Position numbers and translations under genes: made by a program. From assembly GCF_008704855.1 (NCBI RefSeq), contig NZ_CP023691.1, forward strand, positions 6,014,001-6,078,000: a stretch of 64,000 nucleotides of DNA, given 5' to 3'. The notes under the pieces were generated by a model. That model was not told the origin of the DNA and searched no databases. It worked only from the letters and a program-made list of their open reading frames with translations. This document shows positions 6,577 to 15,176 of the stretch, one piece after another; the first letter of the stretch is position 1; the number at the start of each line of letters is the position of its first letter. The DNA comes from Streptomyces platensis (GTDB lineage Bacteria > Actinomycetota > Actinomycetes > Streptomycetales > Streptomycetaceae).

Positions 6577-8277
6577 ATGGACGCTGACGCGATCGATGAG
6601 GGCCGCCGCCGCTGGCAGGCCCGGTACGACTCCGCCCGTAAGCGGGATGCGGACTTCAGCACGCTTTCGGGTGACCCTGTGGAGCCGGCGTACGGGCCCC
6701 GGCCCGGGGACTCGGTCGAGGGGTTCGAGCGGATCGGGTGGCCGGGCGAGTTCCCCTTCACGCGAGGGCTGTATCCCACCGGCTACCGGGGGCGGACGTG
6801 GACGATCCGCCAGTTCGCGGGCTTCGGCAACGCCGAGCAGACCAACGAGCGCTACAAGATGATCCTCAAGGCGGGCGGCGGCGGCCTCTCCGTCGCCTTC
6901 GACATGCCGACCCTCATGGGCCGCGACTCCGACGACCCGCGCTCGCTGGGCGAGGTCGGGCACTGCGGTGTCGCCATCGACTCGGCCGCCGACATGGAGG
7001 TGCTGTTCCAGGACATCCCGCTCGGTGATGTCACGACCTCCATGACGATCAGCGGTCCCGCCGTACCGGTCTTCTGCATGTATCTGGTGGCCGCCGAGCG
7101 GCAGGGCATCGACCCGGGTGTCCTGAACGGCACGCTCCAGACGGACATCTTCAAGGAGTACATCGCGCAGAAGGAGTGGCTCTTCCAGCCGGAGCCTCAT
7201 CTGCGGCTGATCGGCGACCTGATGGAGCACTGCGCCCGCGGCATCCCCGCGTACAAGCCGCTCTCGGTCTCCGGCTACCACATCCGCGAGGCGGGCGCGA
7301 CGGCCGCGCAGGAGCTGGCGTACACGCTGGCCGACGGCTTCGGCTATGTGGAGCTGGGACTCTCCCGCGGGCTGGACGTCAACACCTTCGCCCCCGGCCT
7401 GTCCTTCTTCTTCGACGCGCATCTGGACTTCTTCGAGGAGATCGCCAAGTTCCGCGCCGCGCGCCGTATCTGGGCCCGCTGGATGCGCGATGTATACGGC
7501 GCCACGAGCGAGAAGGCGCAGTGGCTGCGCTTCCACACCCAGACCGCCGGGGTCTCGCTGACCGCCCAGCAGCCGTACAACAACGTCGTCCGTACCGCCG
7601 TCGAGGCCCTGGCGGCCGTGCTCGGCGGCACGAACTCGCTGCACACCAACGCCCTGGACGAGACCCTGGCGCTGCCCAGTGAGCAGGCCGCGGAGATCGC
7701 GCTGCGCACCCAGCAGGTGCTGATGGAGGAGACCGGCGTCGCCAATGTCGCGGACCCGCTGGGCGGTTCGTGGTTCATCGAGTCGCTCACCGACCGGATC
7801 GAGGCGGACGCCGAGAAGATCTTCGACCAGATCAAGGAGCGCGGCCGGCGCGCGGTGCCGAACGGTGAGCACCCGATCGGCCCGATGACCTCCGGCATCC
7901 TGCGCGGCATCGAGGACGGCTGGTTCACCGGCGAGATCGCCGAGTCCGCCTTCCAGTACCAGCAGGCGCTGGAGAAGGGCGACAAGAAGGTCGTCGGCGT
8001 CAACTGCCACCACGGCTCGGTCACCGGTGATCTGGAGATCCTGCGGGTCAGCCACGAGGTCGAGCGGGAGCAGGTGCGGGTGCTCGCGGACCGTAAGGCG
8101 GCGCGGGACGACGCCCGGGTCCAGGCCTCGCTGAAGGCGATGCTGGAAGCCGCCCGGACCGGCGGCAACATGATCGAGCCGATGCTGGAGGCCGTACGGG
8201 CCGAGGCGACGCTCGGCGAGATCTGCGGTGTGCTGCGGGACGAGTGGGGCGTGTATACGGAGCCGGCCGGATTCTGA
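6577..8277 (+). CDS. icmA: Isobutyryl-CoA mutase large subunit
   Basis: A 566-residue acyl-CoA mutase large subunit that interconverts isobutyryl-CoA and n-butyryl-CoA in the cytoplasm, linking valine breakdown to butyrate units for fatty acid and polyketide synthesis. The barrel motif GGGGLSVAFDMPTLMG identifies the family. Two residues that set substrate choice are diagnostic: Phe80 in TIRQFAGF and Gln198 in YIAQKEW, where methylmalonyl-CoA mutase has Tyr and Arg. The length equals that of known IcmA. It has no cobalamin-binding domain (no DxHxxG), so a separate IcmB subunit, not in this window, must supply the cofactor. It ends in a hairpin shared with the convergent kinase gene. Confidence 0.95.
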   Translation: MDADAIDEGRRRWQARYDSARKRDADFSTLSGDPVEPAYGPRPGDSVEGFERIGWPGEFPFTRGLYPTGYRGRTWTIRQFAGFGNAEQTNERYKMILKAGGGGLSVAFDMPTLMGRDSDDPRSLGEVGHCGVAIDSAADMEVLFQDIPLGDVTTSMTISGPAVPVFCMYLVAAERQGIDPGVLNGTLQTDIFKEYIAQKEWLFQPEPHLRLIGDLMEHCARGIPAYKPLSVSGYHIREAGATAAQELAYTLADGFGYVELGLSRGLDVNTFAPGLSFFFDAHLDFFEEIAKFRAARRIWARWMRDVYGATSEKAQWLRFHTQTAGVSLTAQQPYNNVVRTAVEALAAVLGGTNSLHTNALDETLALPSEQAAEIALRTQQVLMEETGVANVADPLGGSWFIESLTDRIEADAEKIFDQIKERGRRAVPNGEHPIGPMTSGILRGIEDGWFTGEIAESAFQYQQALEKGDKKVVGVNCHHGSVTGDLEILRVSHEVEREQVRVLADRKAARDDARVQASLKAMLEAARTGGNMIEPMLEAVRAEATLGEICGVLRDEWGVYTEPAGF

Positions 8278-8323
8278 GGCCAGGCCAGGAGGCCAGGAGG
8301 GACGTCCCCTCCCCCCGGGGCGC

Positions 8324-8351
8324 GGGGCGGCAGGCATGGGCCTGCTGCCCC
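8324..8351. terminator. Hairpin between convergent icmA and kinase genes
   Basis: ggggcggcaggc (8324-8335) pairs with gcctgctgcccc (8340-8351) with one G-U pair around a four-base loop. It lies between two genes that end toward each other and could stop transcription from both sides. There is no U-tract. Confidence 0.5.
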
Positions 8352-8407
8352 GTACGGCTGCCGGGCCACGGAGCGCCGCCCGACTCACCGGTGGCGGTAC
8401 GGCGCCG

Positions 8408-9910
8408 TCAGCCCGCGGCGGGAAGCGACTGGTAGCGGCTGCCCGCGAAACGCCGCAGTGCGGTATCGAGGCCGTCCAGGCGGGCGCTCGTCTCGTTCTT
8501 CGCGGGGGAGACGAGCGTGCACTTCAGCACACCCGTCCCGGCGTGGAGCGGGGAGGGGACCCGGGTGGCCGTTCCCTCTGCGAGGGCCGCCGTCAGGGCG
8601 ATGCTGCGCCTGTTCCGCTTTCCGGTGAGCGTGACGGAGGAGATGTCCCGCCAGGGCACCGTGACCATGTGCGGGCCGTGCCGCACAAAGAGCCCGTCCG
8701 CTCCGACCCGCAGTGCCCTGGGGCCGAGGAGTGGCAACGAAACCATCACCCCGTAGAGCAGATGCAGCAGCATGACGAAGAGCGTCAACACGAACGCGGG
8801 CGCCGGCGCCTGGGCCATCTCTCCGACCAAGTCCAGGAAGCCGGCGATCGTCAACGCCGAAACAGCCGGCCATTTCAGGCGGCGCCAGACCGCCGCGCGG
8901 CCCCATTTCTCCACGGTGAACGGGGGGAGGGCGGCCGGTGGTTGGGCAACCGGCCGATGCCCGAGCGGTGCCGCCACGGGCGGCTCGGCTGTGGCTGTCG
9001 GGCTCGCAGGCTGCGGTCCGGTGGCCGCCAGGGCATCCGCGTCGGAAACGGTCTCCGCCACGGGCCTCGGCGCGATGCGCGGGTCGGGGACCGTCGCGCG
9101 CGCTGCGCCCGCGAGGCGTGCGAGGAGCGCGTCGGCGGTGGGACGGCCCTCCGGAGACTTGTGCAGACAGTCCTGCACCAGCCCCCGCAGTCCGTCCGGC
9201 ACGGCGCTGAGATCGGGTGCCTCGTACACCACCCGGAACAACAGCGCGTGGGAGGCCCCGTCACCGAAGGGCCCTGCGCCGGTGACCGCGTAGGCGAGCA
9301 GGGAGCCGAGCGAGAAGACATCCGAGGGCGGGCCCACCGGCTGCCCCAGTGCCTGCTCCGGCGACATGAAGCCAGGTGTGCCCATGACGGTCCCGGCCTT
9401 GGTCAGATCGGTACCGTCGCTGGTCTCCAGGGCCTTGGAGATGCCGAAGTCGATGACCCTCGGACCGTCGTCGACGAGCAGGACATTGGAGGGCTTGAGG
9501 TCGCGGTGGACCAGGCCGCCTCGGTGGAACGAGGCGATGGCCTCGGCCAGTCCCGTGCCGAGCCTGCGCACCTCGGACTCGTCCAACGGGCCCTGCTGGA
9601 TGACGTGCTCGTCGAGCGAGGGGCCTTCGACGTACTGGCTTGCGATCCACGGCATGGTGGCGTCCGGGTCCGCGTCGACGACCGGCGCGGTCCAGAAGCC
9701 GCCCGCCCGCATCGCGAGCTTGGCCTCGCGCCGGAACCTGTCGCGAAAACCGGGCGTGGCCGCCAGATCCTCCCGTACGACCTTCACGGCGACCCGCCGT
9801 CCCGTCACGGATTCTCCGACGAACACCCGGCCCATCCCGCCCGAGCCCAGACGTCCCAGCAGCTGATACGGTCCGGCGGCCCGTGGGTCCGCAGCTTCCA
9901 ACGGCTCCAT
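8408..9910 (-). CDS. Serine/threonine protein kinase with C-terminal membrane and PH-like region
   Basis: A 500-residue Hanks-type kinase. The N-terminal catalytic domain (about residues 14-270) has the glycine loop LGRLGSGGMGRVF, Lys43 in VAVKVV, the catalytic HRDLKPSN (Asp136), DFG at 154-156 and GTPGFMSPEQ. All key residues are present, so it should be active. A Pro/Ala linker follows. Hydrophobic segments lie near 349-365 and 372-395, and then comes a stretch (LGPRALRVGADGLFVRHG...VTVPWRDISSVTL) that looks like a bacterial PH-like domain. No PASTA or other extracellular sensor is seen. The ATG at 9910 has GGGGAG just upstream and matches the usual family start; an in-frame ATG at 9922 is the alternative. 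Confidence 0.85.
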   Translation of the reverse strand: MEPLEAADPRAAGPYQLLGRLGSGGMGRVFVGESVTGRRVAVKVVREDLAATPGFRDRFRREAKLAMRAGGFWTAPVVDADPDATMPWIASQYVEGPSLDEHVIQQGPLDESEVRRLGTGLAEAIASFHRGGLVHRDLKPSNVLLVDDGPRVIDFGISKALETSDGTDLTKAGTVMGTPGFMSPEQALGQPVGPPSDVFSLGSLLAYAVTGAGPFGDGASHALLFRVVYEAPDLSAVPDGLRGLVQDCLHKSPEGRPTADALLARLAGAARATVPDPRIAPRPVAETVSDADALAATGPQPASPTATAEPPVAAPLGHRPVAQPPAALPPFTVEKWGRAAVWRRLKWPAVSALTIAGFLDLVGEMAQAPAPAFVLTLFVMLLHLLYGVMVSLPLLGPRALRVGADGLFVRHGPHMVTVPWRDISSVTLTGKRNRRSIALTAALAEGTATRVPSPLHAGTGVLKCTLVSPAKNETSARLDGLDTALRRFAGSRYQSLPAAG

Positions 9911-10035
9911 CAAGCTCCCCATCCACCACACCCGGATTTTCCGAGGTCTCACCCTAGGCGGTGTCCACCCGATCATCGCGTCGTGGGTGCGTGCGTGGGA
10001 ACGGGGGGATTTCTGACGTGGCCCTGGGGCGTGTC

Positions 10036-11439
10036 CTAGGCCGCCGGCCGCGGAATCCGCAGCCGGAAGAGCGCCCCGCCCCCCGGCGCCCGCTCGGCGG
10101 TGAGGTCGGCCCCGTGGGCGCGGGCGATCTGGCGGGCCATCGCCAGGCCCAGCCCGGAGCCGGGCAGGGCGCGGGCCGCCTTCGCACGGTAGAAGCGGTC
10201 GAAGACATGGGGCAGATCGCCGGCCTCGATGCCGGGGCCGTGGTCGCGCACGGTCAGCTCCAGCGCGCCCGGTACGCCGCAGAGCGCGGTCTCGACCGGG
10301 CCGCCCGGCGGGGAGAACTTCGCGGCGTTGTCCAGCAGGTTGGACAGCAGCCGGGCCAGGCGGGGCGGCACTCCGGGGACCGTGGTGTCCGCCGCGGCCG
10401 GGTCGATGGCGGCGGTGAAGGTGAGCTCCGGCCAGTGCTCGCGGGCCGCGCCCACGGCGTGCTCCAGGAGGGCGGCCGGGCGTACCTGTTCGACCAGCGG
10501 CTGGGGTTCCTCGTCACGGGCGAGTTCGATCAGGTCGTTGACGAGTGTGGTGACCTCGCGCAGCTGGCGGCCCAGGGCGGCCGAGGCGCGGTCGCGCTGG
10601 GCGTCGGTCAGCCGGTCGGCGCGGGCCAGGAGTTCGGCGTTGGTGCGAAGCGCGGTGAGCGGGGTGCGCAGCTCGTGGGAGGCGTCGGCGACCAGCCGGC
10701 GCTGGGCGGTGACGGACTGCTCCAGTTCGGCGAGCATGGTGTTGAAGCTGGTGGCGAGCCGGGTGATCTCGTCCTCCCGGGCGGCCGGTCCCGCGGGGAG
10801 TTCGATGCGATGGCGGGCGTCGCGGGTGGCGGCGATGCGCTCCGCGGTGGCGGTGAGCCGGGCGACCGGGGCCAGGCCCGTACGGGACACCCAGTAGCCC
10901 AGCGCGGCGGCCAGCAGGACGCCGGCGCCGCCGACCGCGGCCAGCGCCCAGGCGGCCTGTTCCACGCCCCGGTCGACGGTGTCGGAGCGCTGGGCGACCT
11001 GGAGCGCCTCGTCCTTGTCCCCGAGGCGGGTGGTGAGCATCAGGACCGGCCGGCCGGCCACCTTCTGCCGCTCGTAGAACGCGGGGCTCCGGCCGTCGGC
11101 GACCTGCCGGGTGGCGTCGGAGACGGGCAGCACATACGGCTTGCGCGGGTCCTTGGCGGGGTCGGACGGCACGATCTGGACGCAGGACGAGGCCGGGTAC
11201 TGGCAGAGGGTGTCACTGGGCGTCGGGCCCCAGTCGTGGCGGTCCCGGATCATCTGGGTGGCCGTCTGGGTCAGGGTCAGCTTCAGCTGACGGGTCATCT
11301 GGTAGTCGATGACGGTGAACGCCGCGGCGCAGACACCGATCGCCACCAGCGCCACTGCGGCGGAGGCCGCCAGGGCCAGCCGGGCGCGCAGCGGACGGCG
11401 CCGCCGCCAGCGGGCCCCCAGCCCGCGGGTGCCGGTCAC
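10036..11439 (-). CDS. Sensor histidine kinase (HAMP, MprB/CseC-like)
   Basis: A 467-residue membrane histidine kinase. A first membrane helix at about residues 19-42 and a second at about 170-195 frame an extracytoplasmic sensor of roughly 125 residues with two Cys (CQYPASSC). Then follow a HAMP region, the phosphorylation site VADASHELRTPLTALR, N box NLLDNAAKF, and G boxes DHGPGIE and GSGLGLAMARQ. The start is the GTG at 11439; it overlaps the stop of the response regulator in a GTGA junction. The reading frame is open upstream, but that part only reflects the other frame of the regulator gene. The domain order is like MprB, which senses envelope stress. The signal is unknown. Confidence 0.92.
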   Translation of the reverse strand: MTGTRGLGARWRRRRPLRARLALAASAAVALVAIGVCAAAFTVIDYQMTRQLKLTLTQTATQMIRDRHDWGPTPSDTLCQYPASSCVQIVPSDPAKDPRKPYVLPVSDATRQVADGRSPAFYERQKVAGRPVLMLTTRLGDKDEALQVAQRSDTVDRGVEQAAWALAAVGGAGVLLAAALGYWVSRTGLAPVARLTATAERIAATRDARHRIELPAGPAAREDEITRLATSFNTMLAELEQSVTAQRRLVADASHELRTPLTALRTNAELLARADRLTDAQRDRASAALGRQLREVTTLVNDLIELARDEEPQPLVEQVRPAALLEHAVGAAREHWPELTFTAAIDPAAADTTVPGVPPRLARLLSNLLDNAAKFSPPGGPVETALCGVPGALELTVRDHGPGIEAGDLPHVFDRFYRAKAARALPGSGLGLAMARQIARAHGADLTAERAPGGGALFRLRIPRPAA

Positions 11440-12158
11440 GCGCCCTCCGCGGGGCCCAGGCGGTAGCCGATGCCGTGCACGGTGTGGACGAGCCGCGGCT
11501 CGCCGCCCGCCTCCAGCTTGCGGCGCAGATAACCGATGTACACGGCCAGTGAGTTGGAGTCCGGGCCGAAGTCGCGGCCCCAGACGCGCTCCAGGATCAT
11601 CTCGCGCGGCAGCACCTGCCCGGGGTGCAGCAGCAGCAGTTCCAGCAGCGCCCATTCGGTGCGGCTGAACTCCAGGGGGCGGCCCGCCCGGTGGCCGGAG
11701 CGGGTCACCGGGTCGACGACCAGATCGCCGAAGGAGAGCTGGGTGTCCTCCACCGCCGTGGTGGAGGCCCGGCGCAGCAGGGCCCGGATACGGGCCACCA
11801 GCTCGTCCAGCGCGAACGGTTTGACGAGATAGTCGTCGGCGCCGGCGTCCAGCCCGTCGACCCGTTCGCTGACCGAGTCCAGCGCGGTCAGGACCAGGAT
11901 CGGGGTGCGGTCGTCCAGCGCGCGCAGCCGGCGGCAGACGGCCAGGCCGTCCAGGACGGGCATCAGCACGTCCAGGACGAGGGCGTCCGGCTGCCAGGCG
12001 GCGACCTCGGAGAGGGCGGCCAGGCCGTCGGGGGCGCCGCGTACCGCATAGCCCTCCACGGCGAGGCCGTCCTCGACGGCGGCACGCACCTCGGGTTCGT
12101 CGTCGACGACGAGGATCTTGGGGGCGGGGGTGTTCCCGGGCGTGGGCGGCATGGACAC
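11436..12158 (-). CDS. OmpR family response regulator (MprA/CseB-like)
   Basis: A 240-residue OmpR/PhoB-type response regulator. The receiver domain covers about residues 14-125 (acidic pair in VVDDEPE, phosphoacceptor Asp63 in LVLDVLMP, Lys in YLVKPF). The DNA-binding winged helix covers about 145-235 (FSRTEWALLELLLLHPGQVL, NSLAVYIGYLRRKLE, GIGYRL). It is the first gene of a two-gene unit with the kinase that overlaps it. It is divergent from the MurG-like/LegB-like operon, with a TCTTAG direct repeat between them, so it may control both itself and that operon. The start is GTG at 12158; an ATG at 12152 is equally possible. Confidence 0.92.
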   Translation of the reverse strand: MSMPPTPGNTPAPKILVVDDEPEVRAAVEDGLAVEGYAVRGAPDGLAALSEVAAWQPDALVLDVLMPVLDGLAVCRRLRALDDRTPILVLTALDSVSERVDGLDAGADDYLVKPFALDELVARIRALLRRASTTAVEDTQLSFGDLVVDPVTRSGHRAGRPLEFSRTEWALLELLLLHPGQVLPREMILERVWGRDFGPDSNSLAVYIGYLRRKLEAGGEPRLVHTVHGIGYRLGPAEGA

Positions 12159-12175
12159 AGGCTGCCAAACACCTC

Positions 12176-12192
12176 TCTTAGAAGCTTCTTAG
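12176..12192. promoter_or_regulatory. Direct-repeat site for the OmpR-type regulator
   Basis: TCTTAG occurs at 12176-12181 and again at 12187-12192, exactly 11 bases apart (one helical turn), in the 57-base gap between the divergent regulator gene and the MurG-like gene. OmpR-family proteins bind such tandem half-sites. Autoregulation and control of the glycosyltransferase operon are inferred. Confidence 0.5.
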
Positions 12193-12215
12193 GGCACGTC
12201 GCGAGCGTGGCGGCC

Positions 12216-13376
12216 ATGCGCACACCACTCTCTGTCGTGATCGGTGCGGGCGGCACCGGCGGCCATATCTATCCCGGACTCGCGCTCGCCGACGCACTCC
12301 GCCGGGCCGTGCCCGAGGCGGTGATCTCCTTCGTCGGGACCGAACGCGGACTGGAGACGCGGCTGATCCCGCAGGCCGGATACCGGCTGCACACCGTTGA
12401 CATGATCCCCTTCGATCCCGCACTCGGCGCCCGACGCTATCTGCTGCCGGCCGCGCTGCTGCGCTCGGGCGGCCAGTGCCGGAGCATCCTCAAGGAACAG
12501 AACGCCCAGGTCGCGGTCGGTATGGGCGGCTATCCGAGCGCGCCGGTGATCGTCGGGGCGCGGCTGGCCGGGCTGCCGAGCGTGATCCATGAGTCCAACG
12601 CGGTGCCCGGCCGGGCCAACAAGTTCGCGGCCCGGCTCACCCCGCATCTCGCCCTCGCCTTCGACCGCAGCCGGGAGCATCTGGCCGGCGGCGAGCGGGC
12701 CGAGACGGTGGGGATGCCGCTGGTCGGCCCGCTGGCCGACCTGGACCGCGAGCGGCTGCGGCCCGCCGCCCGCCGGGAGTTCGGCATCCCGGACGACGCG
12801 CGGCTGCTGCTGGTCAACGGCGGCAGCCTGGGCGCGGCCCGGCTCACCGAGGCGGCGGTGGGGCTGGCCGGCCGCTACCGGACGCGGACGGATCTCCGGC
12901 TGCTGATCAAGACCGGGCCCGCGGCCCTGGAGGAGACCCGGGCGCAACTGGCGGCCAACGGCGGGGCGGCGGTCGCCGCGGCCGTGCCGTACCTCGACCG
13001 GATGGATCTGGCCTATGCGGCCGCCGATCTCGTGGTGTGCCGGGCCGGTTCGGCGACCGTGGCGGAGCTGGCCACGATCGGGATGCCGGCCGTCCTCGTC
13101 CCGTATCCGTACGCACCGGGCGACCACCAGACCCATAACGCGCGGGTGCTCTCCGACGCCGGGGCGGGGCTTCTGCTGCCCGACGCGGAGACCTCCGCCG
13201 AGCGGCTGGACGCACTGGTCACCCCGCTGCTCGACGATCCCGGCCGGCTCGCCGCGATGGGCGCGGCCGCCGACCCCGGTACCCATGCCCGCGCCGCCGA
13301 ACTGCTGGCCGCCAAGGTGCTGGCGCTGGCCGGACACCCGTACACCGCACACCCCACGATGAAGGAGTCAGCATGA
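12216..13376 (+). CDS. MurG-like UDP-N-acetylglucosamine glycosyltransferase
   Basis: A 386-residue GT28-family enzyme related to MurG, which transfers GlcNAc from UDP-GlcNAc to lipid I at the inner membrane face. The N-terminal glycine loop GAGGTGGHIYPGLALADAL, the acceptor-side HESNAVPGRANKFAA, GGSLGAARL and the C-terminal nucleotide-sugar site CRAGSATVAELATIGMPAVL are present. It is not in a division/cell-wall gene cluster here, so it is probably a second copy with its own acceptor. The stop overlaps the start of the sugar dehydratase gene in an ATGA junction. The link to that enzyme and to an envelope-type two-component system suggests modification of a lipid-linked glycan. The substrate is unproven. 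Confidence 0.88.
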   Translation: MRTPLSVVIGAGGTGGHIYPGLALADALRRAVPEAVISFVGTERGLETRLIPQAGYRLHTVDMIPFDPALGARRYLLPAALLRSGGQCRSILKEQNAQVAVGMGGYPSAPVIVGARLAGLPSVIHESNAVPGRANKFAARLTPHLALAFDRSREHLAGGERAETVGMPLVGPLADLDRERLRPAARREFGIPDDARLLLVNGGSLGAARLTEAAVGLAGRYRTRTDLRLLIKTGPAALEETRAQLAANGGAAVAAAVPYLDRMDLAYAAADLVVCRAGSATVAELATIGMPAVLVPYPYAPGDHQTHNARVLSDAGAGLLLPDAETSAERLDALVTPLLDDPGRLAAMGAAADPGTHARAAELLAAKVLALAGHPYTAHPTMKESA

Positions 13377-14377
13377 GCAGCAACACGCAGCAGTGGACGG
13401 GCCGCAGGGTCCTGGTCACCGGGGCCGAGGGGTTCATCGGCTCGACCCTGGTCGACCTGCTGGTGGAGGCCGGCGCCGAGGTGCGCGCGTTCGTCCATTA
13501 CAAGCCGTACGCCGAAAAGGGAAATCTGGCGCGCTATCTCGTGCCGGGCGGCCCGGTCGAGATGATCTCCGGTGATGTCCGGGACGCGGGCCGGGTGATG
13601 GACGCGGTCGAGGGCTGCGACACGGTCTTCCATCTGGCCGCGCTGATCGGCATCCCGTACAGCTATGACTCGCCGGGTGCCTATGTGCAGACGAATGTGG
13701 TGGGTACGGAGAACGTGGCGGAGGCCTGCCGTCGCCATGCGGTGCGCCGGCTGGTGCACACCTCCACCAGCGAGGTCTACGGGACGGCGCTGACCGCGCC
13801 GATCAGCGAGGACCACCCGCTCCAGCCGCAGTCGCCGTACTCCGCCTCGAAGATCGGCGCGGACATGATGGCGCTGTCGCACCGGCACGCCTTCGAGCTG
13901 CCGGTGACCGTGGTGCGGCCGTTCAACACCTACGGGCCGCGGCAGTCGGCGCGCGCCGTCATCCCCACGATCCTGGCCCAGCTCCACGCCGGCGCCCGGC
14001 AGATCAAGCTCGGCTCGCTCACCCCGACCCGCGACTTCACCTATGTCACGGACACCGCGGCCGGGTTCATGGCGCTGGCCGACTGCGACCGGGCGCTGGG
14101 CGAGGTCGTCAATCTCGGCACCGGCCGGGAGATCGCCATCGGCGCGCTCGCCGAGGCGCTGATAGCGGCGTCCGGCCGGGAGGCCGAGGTGGTGGTGGAC
14201 GCCGAGCGGCTGCGGCCGGCCGGCAGCGAGGTCGAGCGGCTGCTGTCGGACAACTCCCGGGCGCGCGAGTGGGCTTCGTGGCGGCCGGAGGTGTCGCTGG
14301 AGCAGGGCCTGAAGTGGACGTCGGAGTGGGTGGCGGAGCACCTGCACCTCTTCGCGGCGGACCGCTACCAGGTCTGA
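13373..14377 (+). CDS. NAD-dependent sugar epimerase/dehydratase, LegB-like
   Basis: A 334-residue short-chain dehydrogenase/reductase of the extended type. It has the NAD-binding GAEGFIGS near residue 17, TSTSEVYGT, the catalytic YSASK (Tyr and Lys), and the long motif RPFNTYGPRQSARAVIPTI followed by LGSLTPTRDFTYV. The last two are, from memory, typical of LegB/PseB-side 4,6-dehydratases that act on nucleotide-linked N-acetylglucosamine in legionaminic acid and related pathways. It overlaps the MurG-like gene by four bases. The other enzymes of a nonulosonic acid pathway are not in this window, so the product is more likely a modified UDP-sugar used by the partner glycosyltransferase. General class is sure; exact reaction is not. 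Confidence 0.85.
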   Translation: MSSNTQQWTGRRVLVTGAEGFIGSTLVDLLVEAGAEVRAFVHYKPYAEKGNLARYLVPGGPVEMISGDVRDAGRVMDAVEGCDTVFHLAALIGIPYSYDSPGAYVQTNVVGTENVAEACRRHAVRRLVHTSTSEVYGTALTAPISEDHPLQPQSPYSASKIGADMMALSHRHAFELPVTVVRPFNTYGPRQSARAVIPTILAQLHAGARQIKLGSLTPTRDFTYVTDTAAGFMALADCDRALGEVVNLGTGREIAIGALAEALIAASGREAEVVVDAERLRPAGSEVERLLSDNSRAREWASWRPEVSLEQGLKWTSEWVAEHLHLFAADRYQV

Positions 14378-14428
14378 CCGGAAACCGGGGCCGGGTGTCC
14401 GCCGCAGCACCGCGGCGGGCGCCCGGCC

Positions 14429-15085
14429 TCAGTCCTGTGTGCCCAGCCCGGCCAGACCGGTGAGGAAGAGGGCCGTGAAGTCCCGCCCCCACGCGGCGTC
14501 CACCGGCTCGCCGCTGACCAGGGTGCGGTGCACGATCGCCCCGGCGATCACATCGAAGATCAGGTCCATGTTGCGGGTGGCCGCCCGTTCGCCCTCCTCG
14601 CCCGCGGTGTCCGGGGCCAGCTCGCCACGGGTCTGGGCGCGCGAGCGGCCGAGCAGGACCAGCCGCTTCTGGCGGTCGACGATCGCCGAGCGGATCCGCT
14701 CGCGCAGCGCTTCGTCGGTGGTGGACTCGGCGACCACGGCCATCAGCGCGGTCTTGGTCTCCGGCCGGGCCAGCAGCGCGCCGAACTGGAGCACCACGCC
14801 CTCGATGTCGGAGCGCAGCGAGCCCCGGTCGGGGAGTTCGAGCTCGTCGAAAAGGACCGCCACGGCGTCCACGACGAGCTCGTTCTTGTTGGCCCAGCGG
14901 CGGTAGAGCGTCGTCTTGGCCACGCCGGCGCGGGCCGCCACATCGCTCATGGTGAGCCGTCCCCAGCCCAGGTCCACGAGCGCGGCCCGGGTCGCGCAGA
15001 GGATCGCCTGGTCGGTCTCGGCGCTGCGGGGGCGGCCCGTGCGGCCCTTCCGGGGGCTGGCGGAGTCGTGCATGCGGGCGACCAT
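14429..15085 (-). CDS. TetR family transcriptional regulator
   Basis: A 218-residue TetR-family repressor. The N-terminal HTH is LTMSDVAARAGVAKTTLYRRWANKNELVV (about residues 44-72), and the rest is the helical ligand-binding and dimer domain with the TetR_C_16-like pattern GALLARPETKTALMAVVAES. It is convergent with the LegB-like gene and divergent from the thioredoxin gene. A perfect TetR-style inverted repeat at 15177-15199, about 92 bases upstream of its start, is its likely operator. Two ATG codons (15085 and 15073) are possible starts, neither with a clear ribosome site. The ligand and other targets are unknown. Confidence 0.88.
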   Translation of the reverse strand: MVARMHDSASPRKGRTGRPRSAETDQAILCATRAALVDLGWGRLTMSDVAARAGVAKTTLYRRWANKNELVVDAVAVLFDELELPDRGSLRSDIEGVVLQFGALLARPETKTALMAVVAESTTDEALRERIRSAIVDRQKRLVLLGRSRAQTRGELAPDTAGEEGERAATRNMDLIFDVIAGAIVHRTLVSGEPVDAAWGRDFTALFLTGLAGLGTQD

Positions 15086-15176
15086 ACCGGCCGGTCCGGG
15101 GCCGGACCGCGGCTCCCGTGAGGGAGATCACTCGGCGCGGGGCCGGATGTGGTGGTTGCGCAGGGGTGGCGAGGAG

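Noticed and set aside
6577..8277. Methylmalonyl-CoA mutase as the identity of icmA
   Set aside because: The substrate-determining residues are Phe80 and Gln198 instead of Tyr and Arg, the length is 566, and there is no B12 domain.
6490..8388. A 632-codon open frame on the minus strand opposite icmA
   Set aside because: icmA is certain on the other strand; the product is low complexity and lacks any motif.
12216..13376. The essential division-cluster murG
   Set aside because: No dcw genes (ftsW, murC, ftsQ and so on) are nearby and the neighbour is a sugar dehydratase, so it is treated as a second, MurG-like enzyme.
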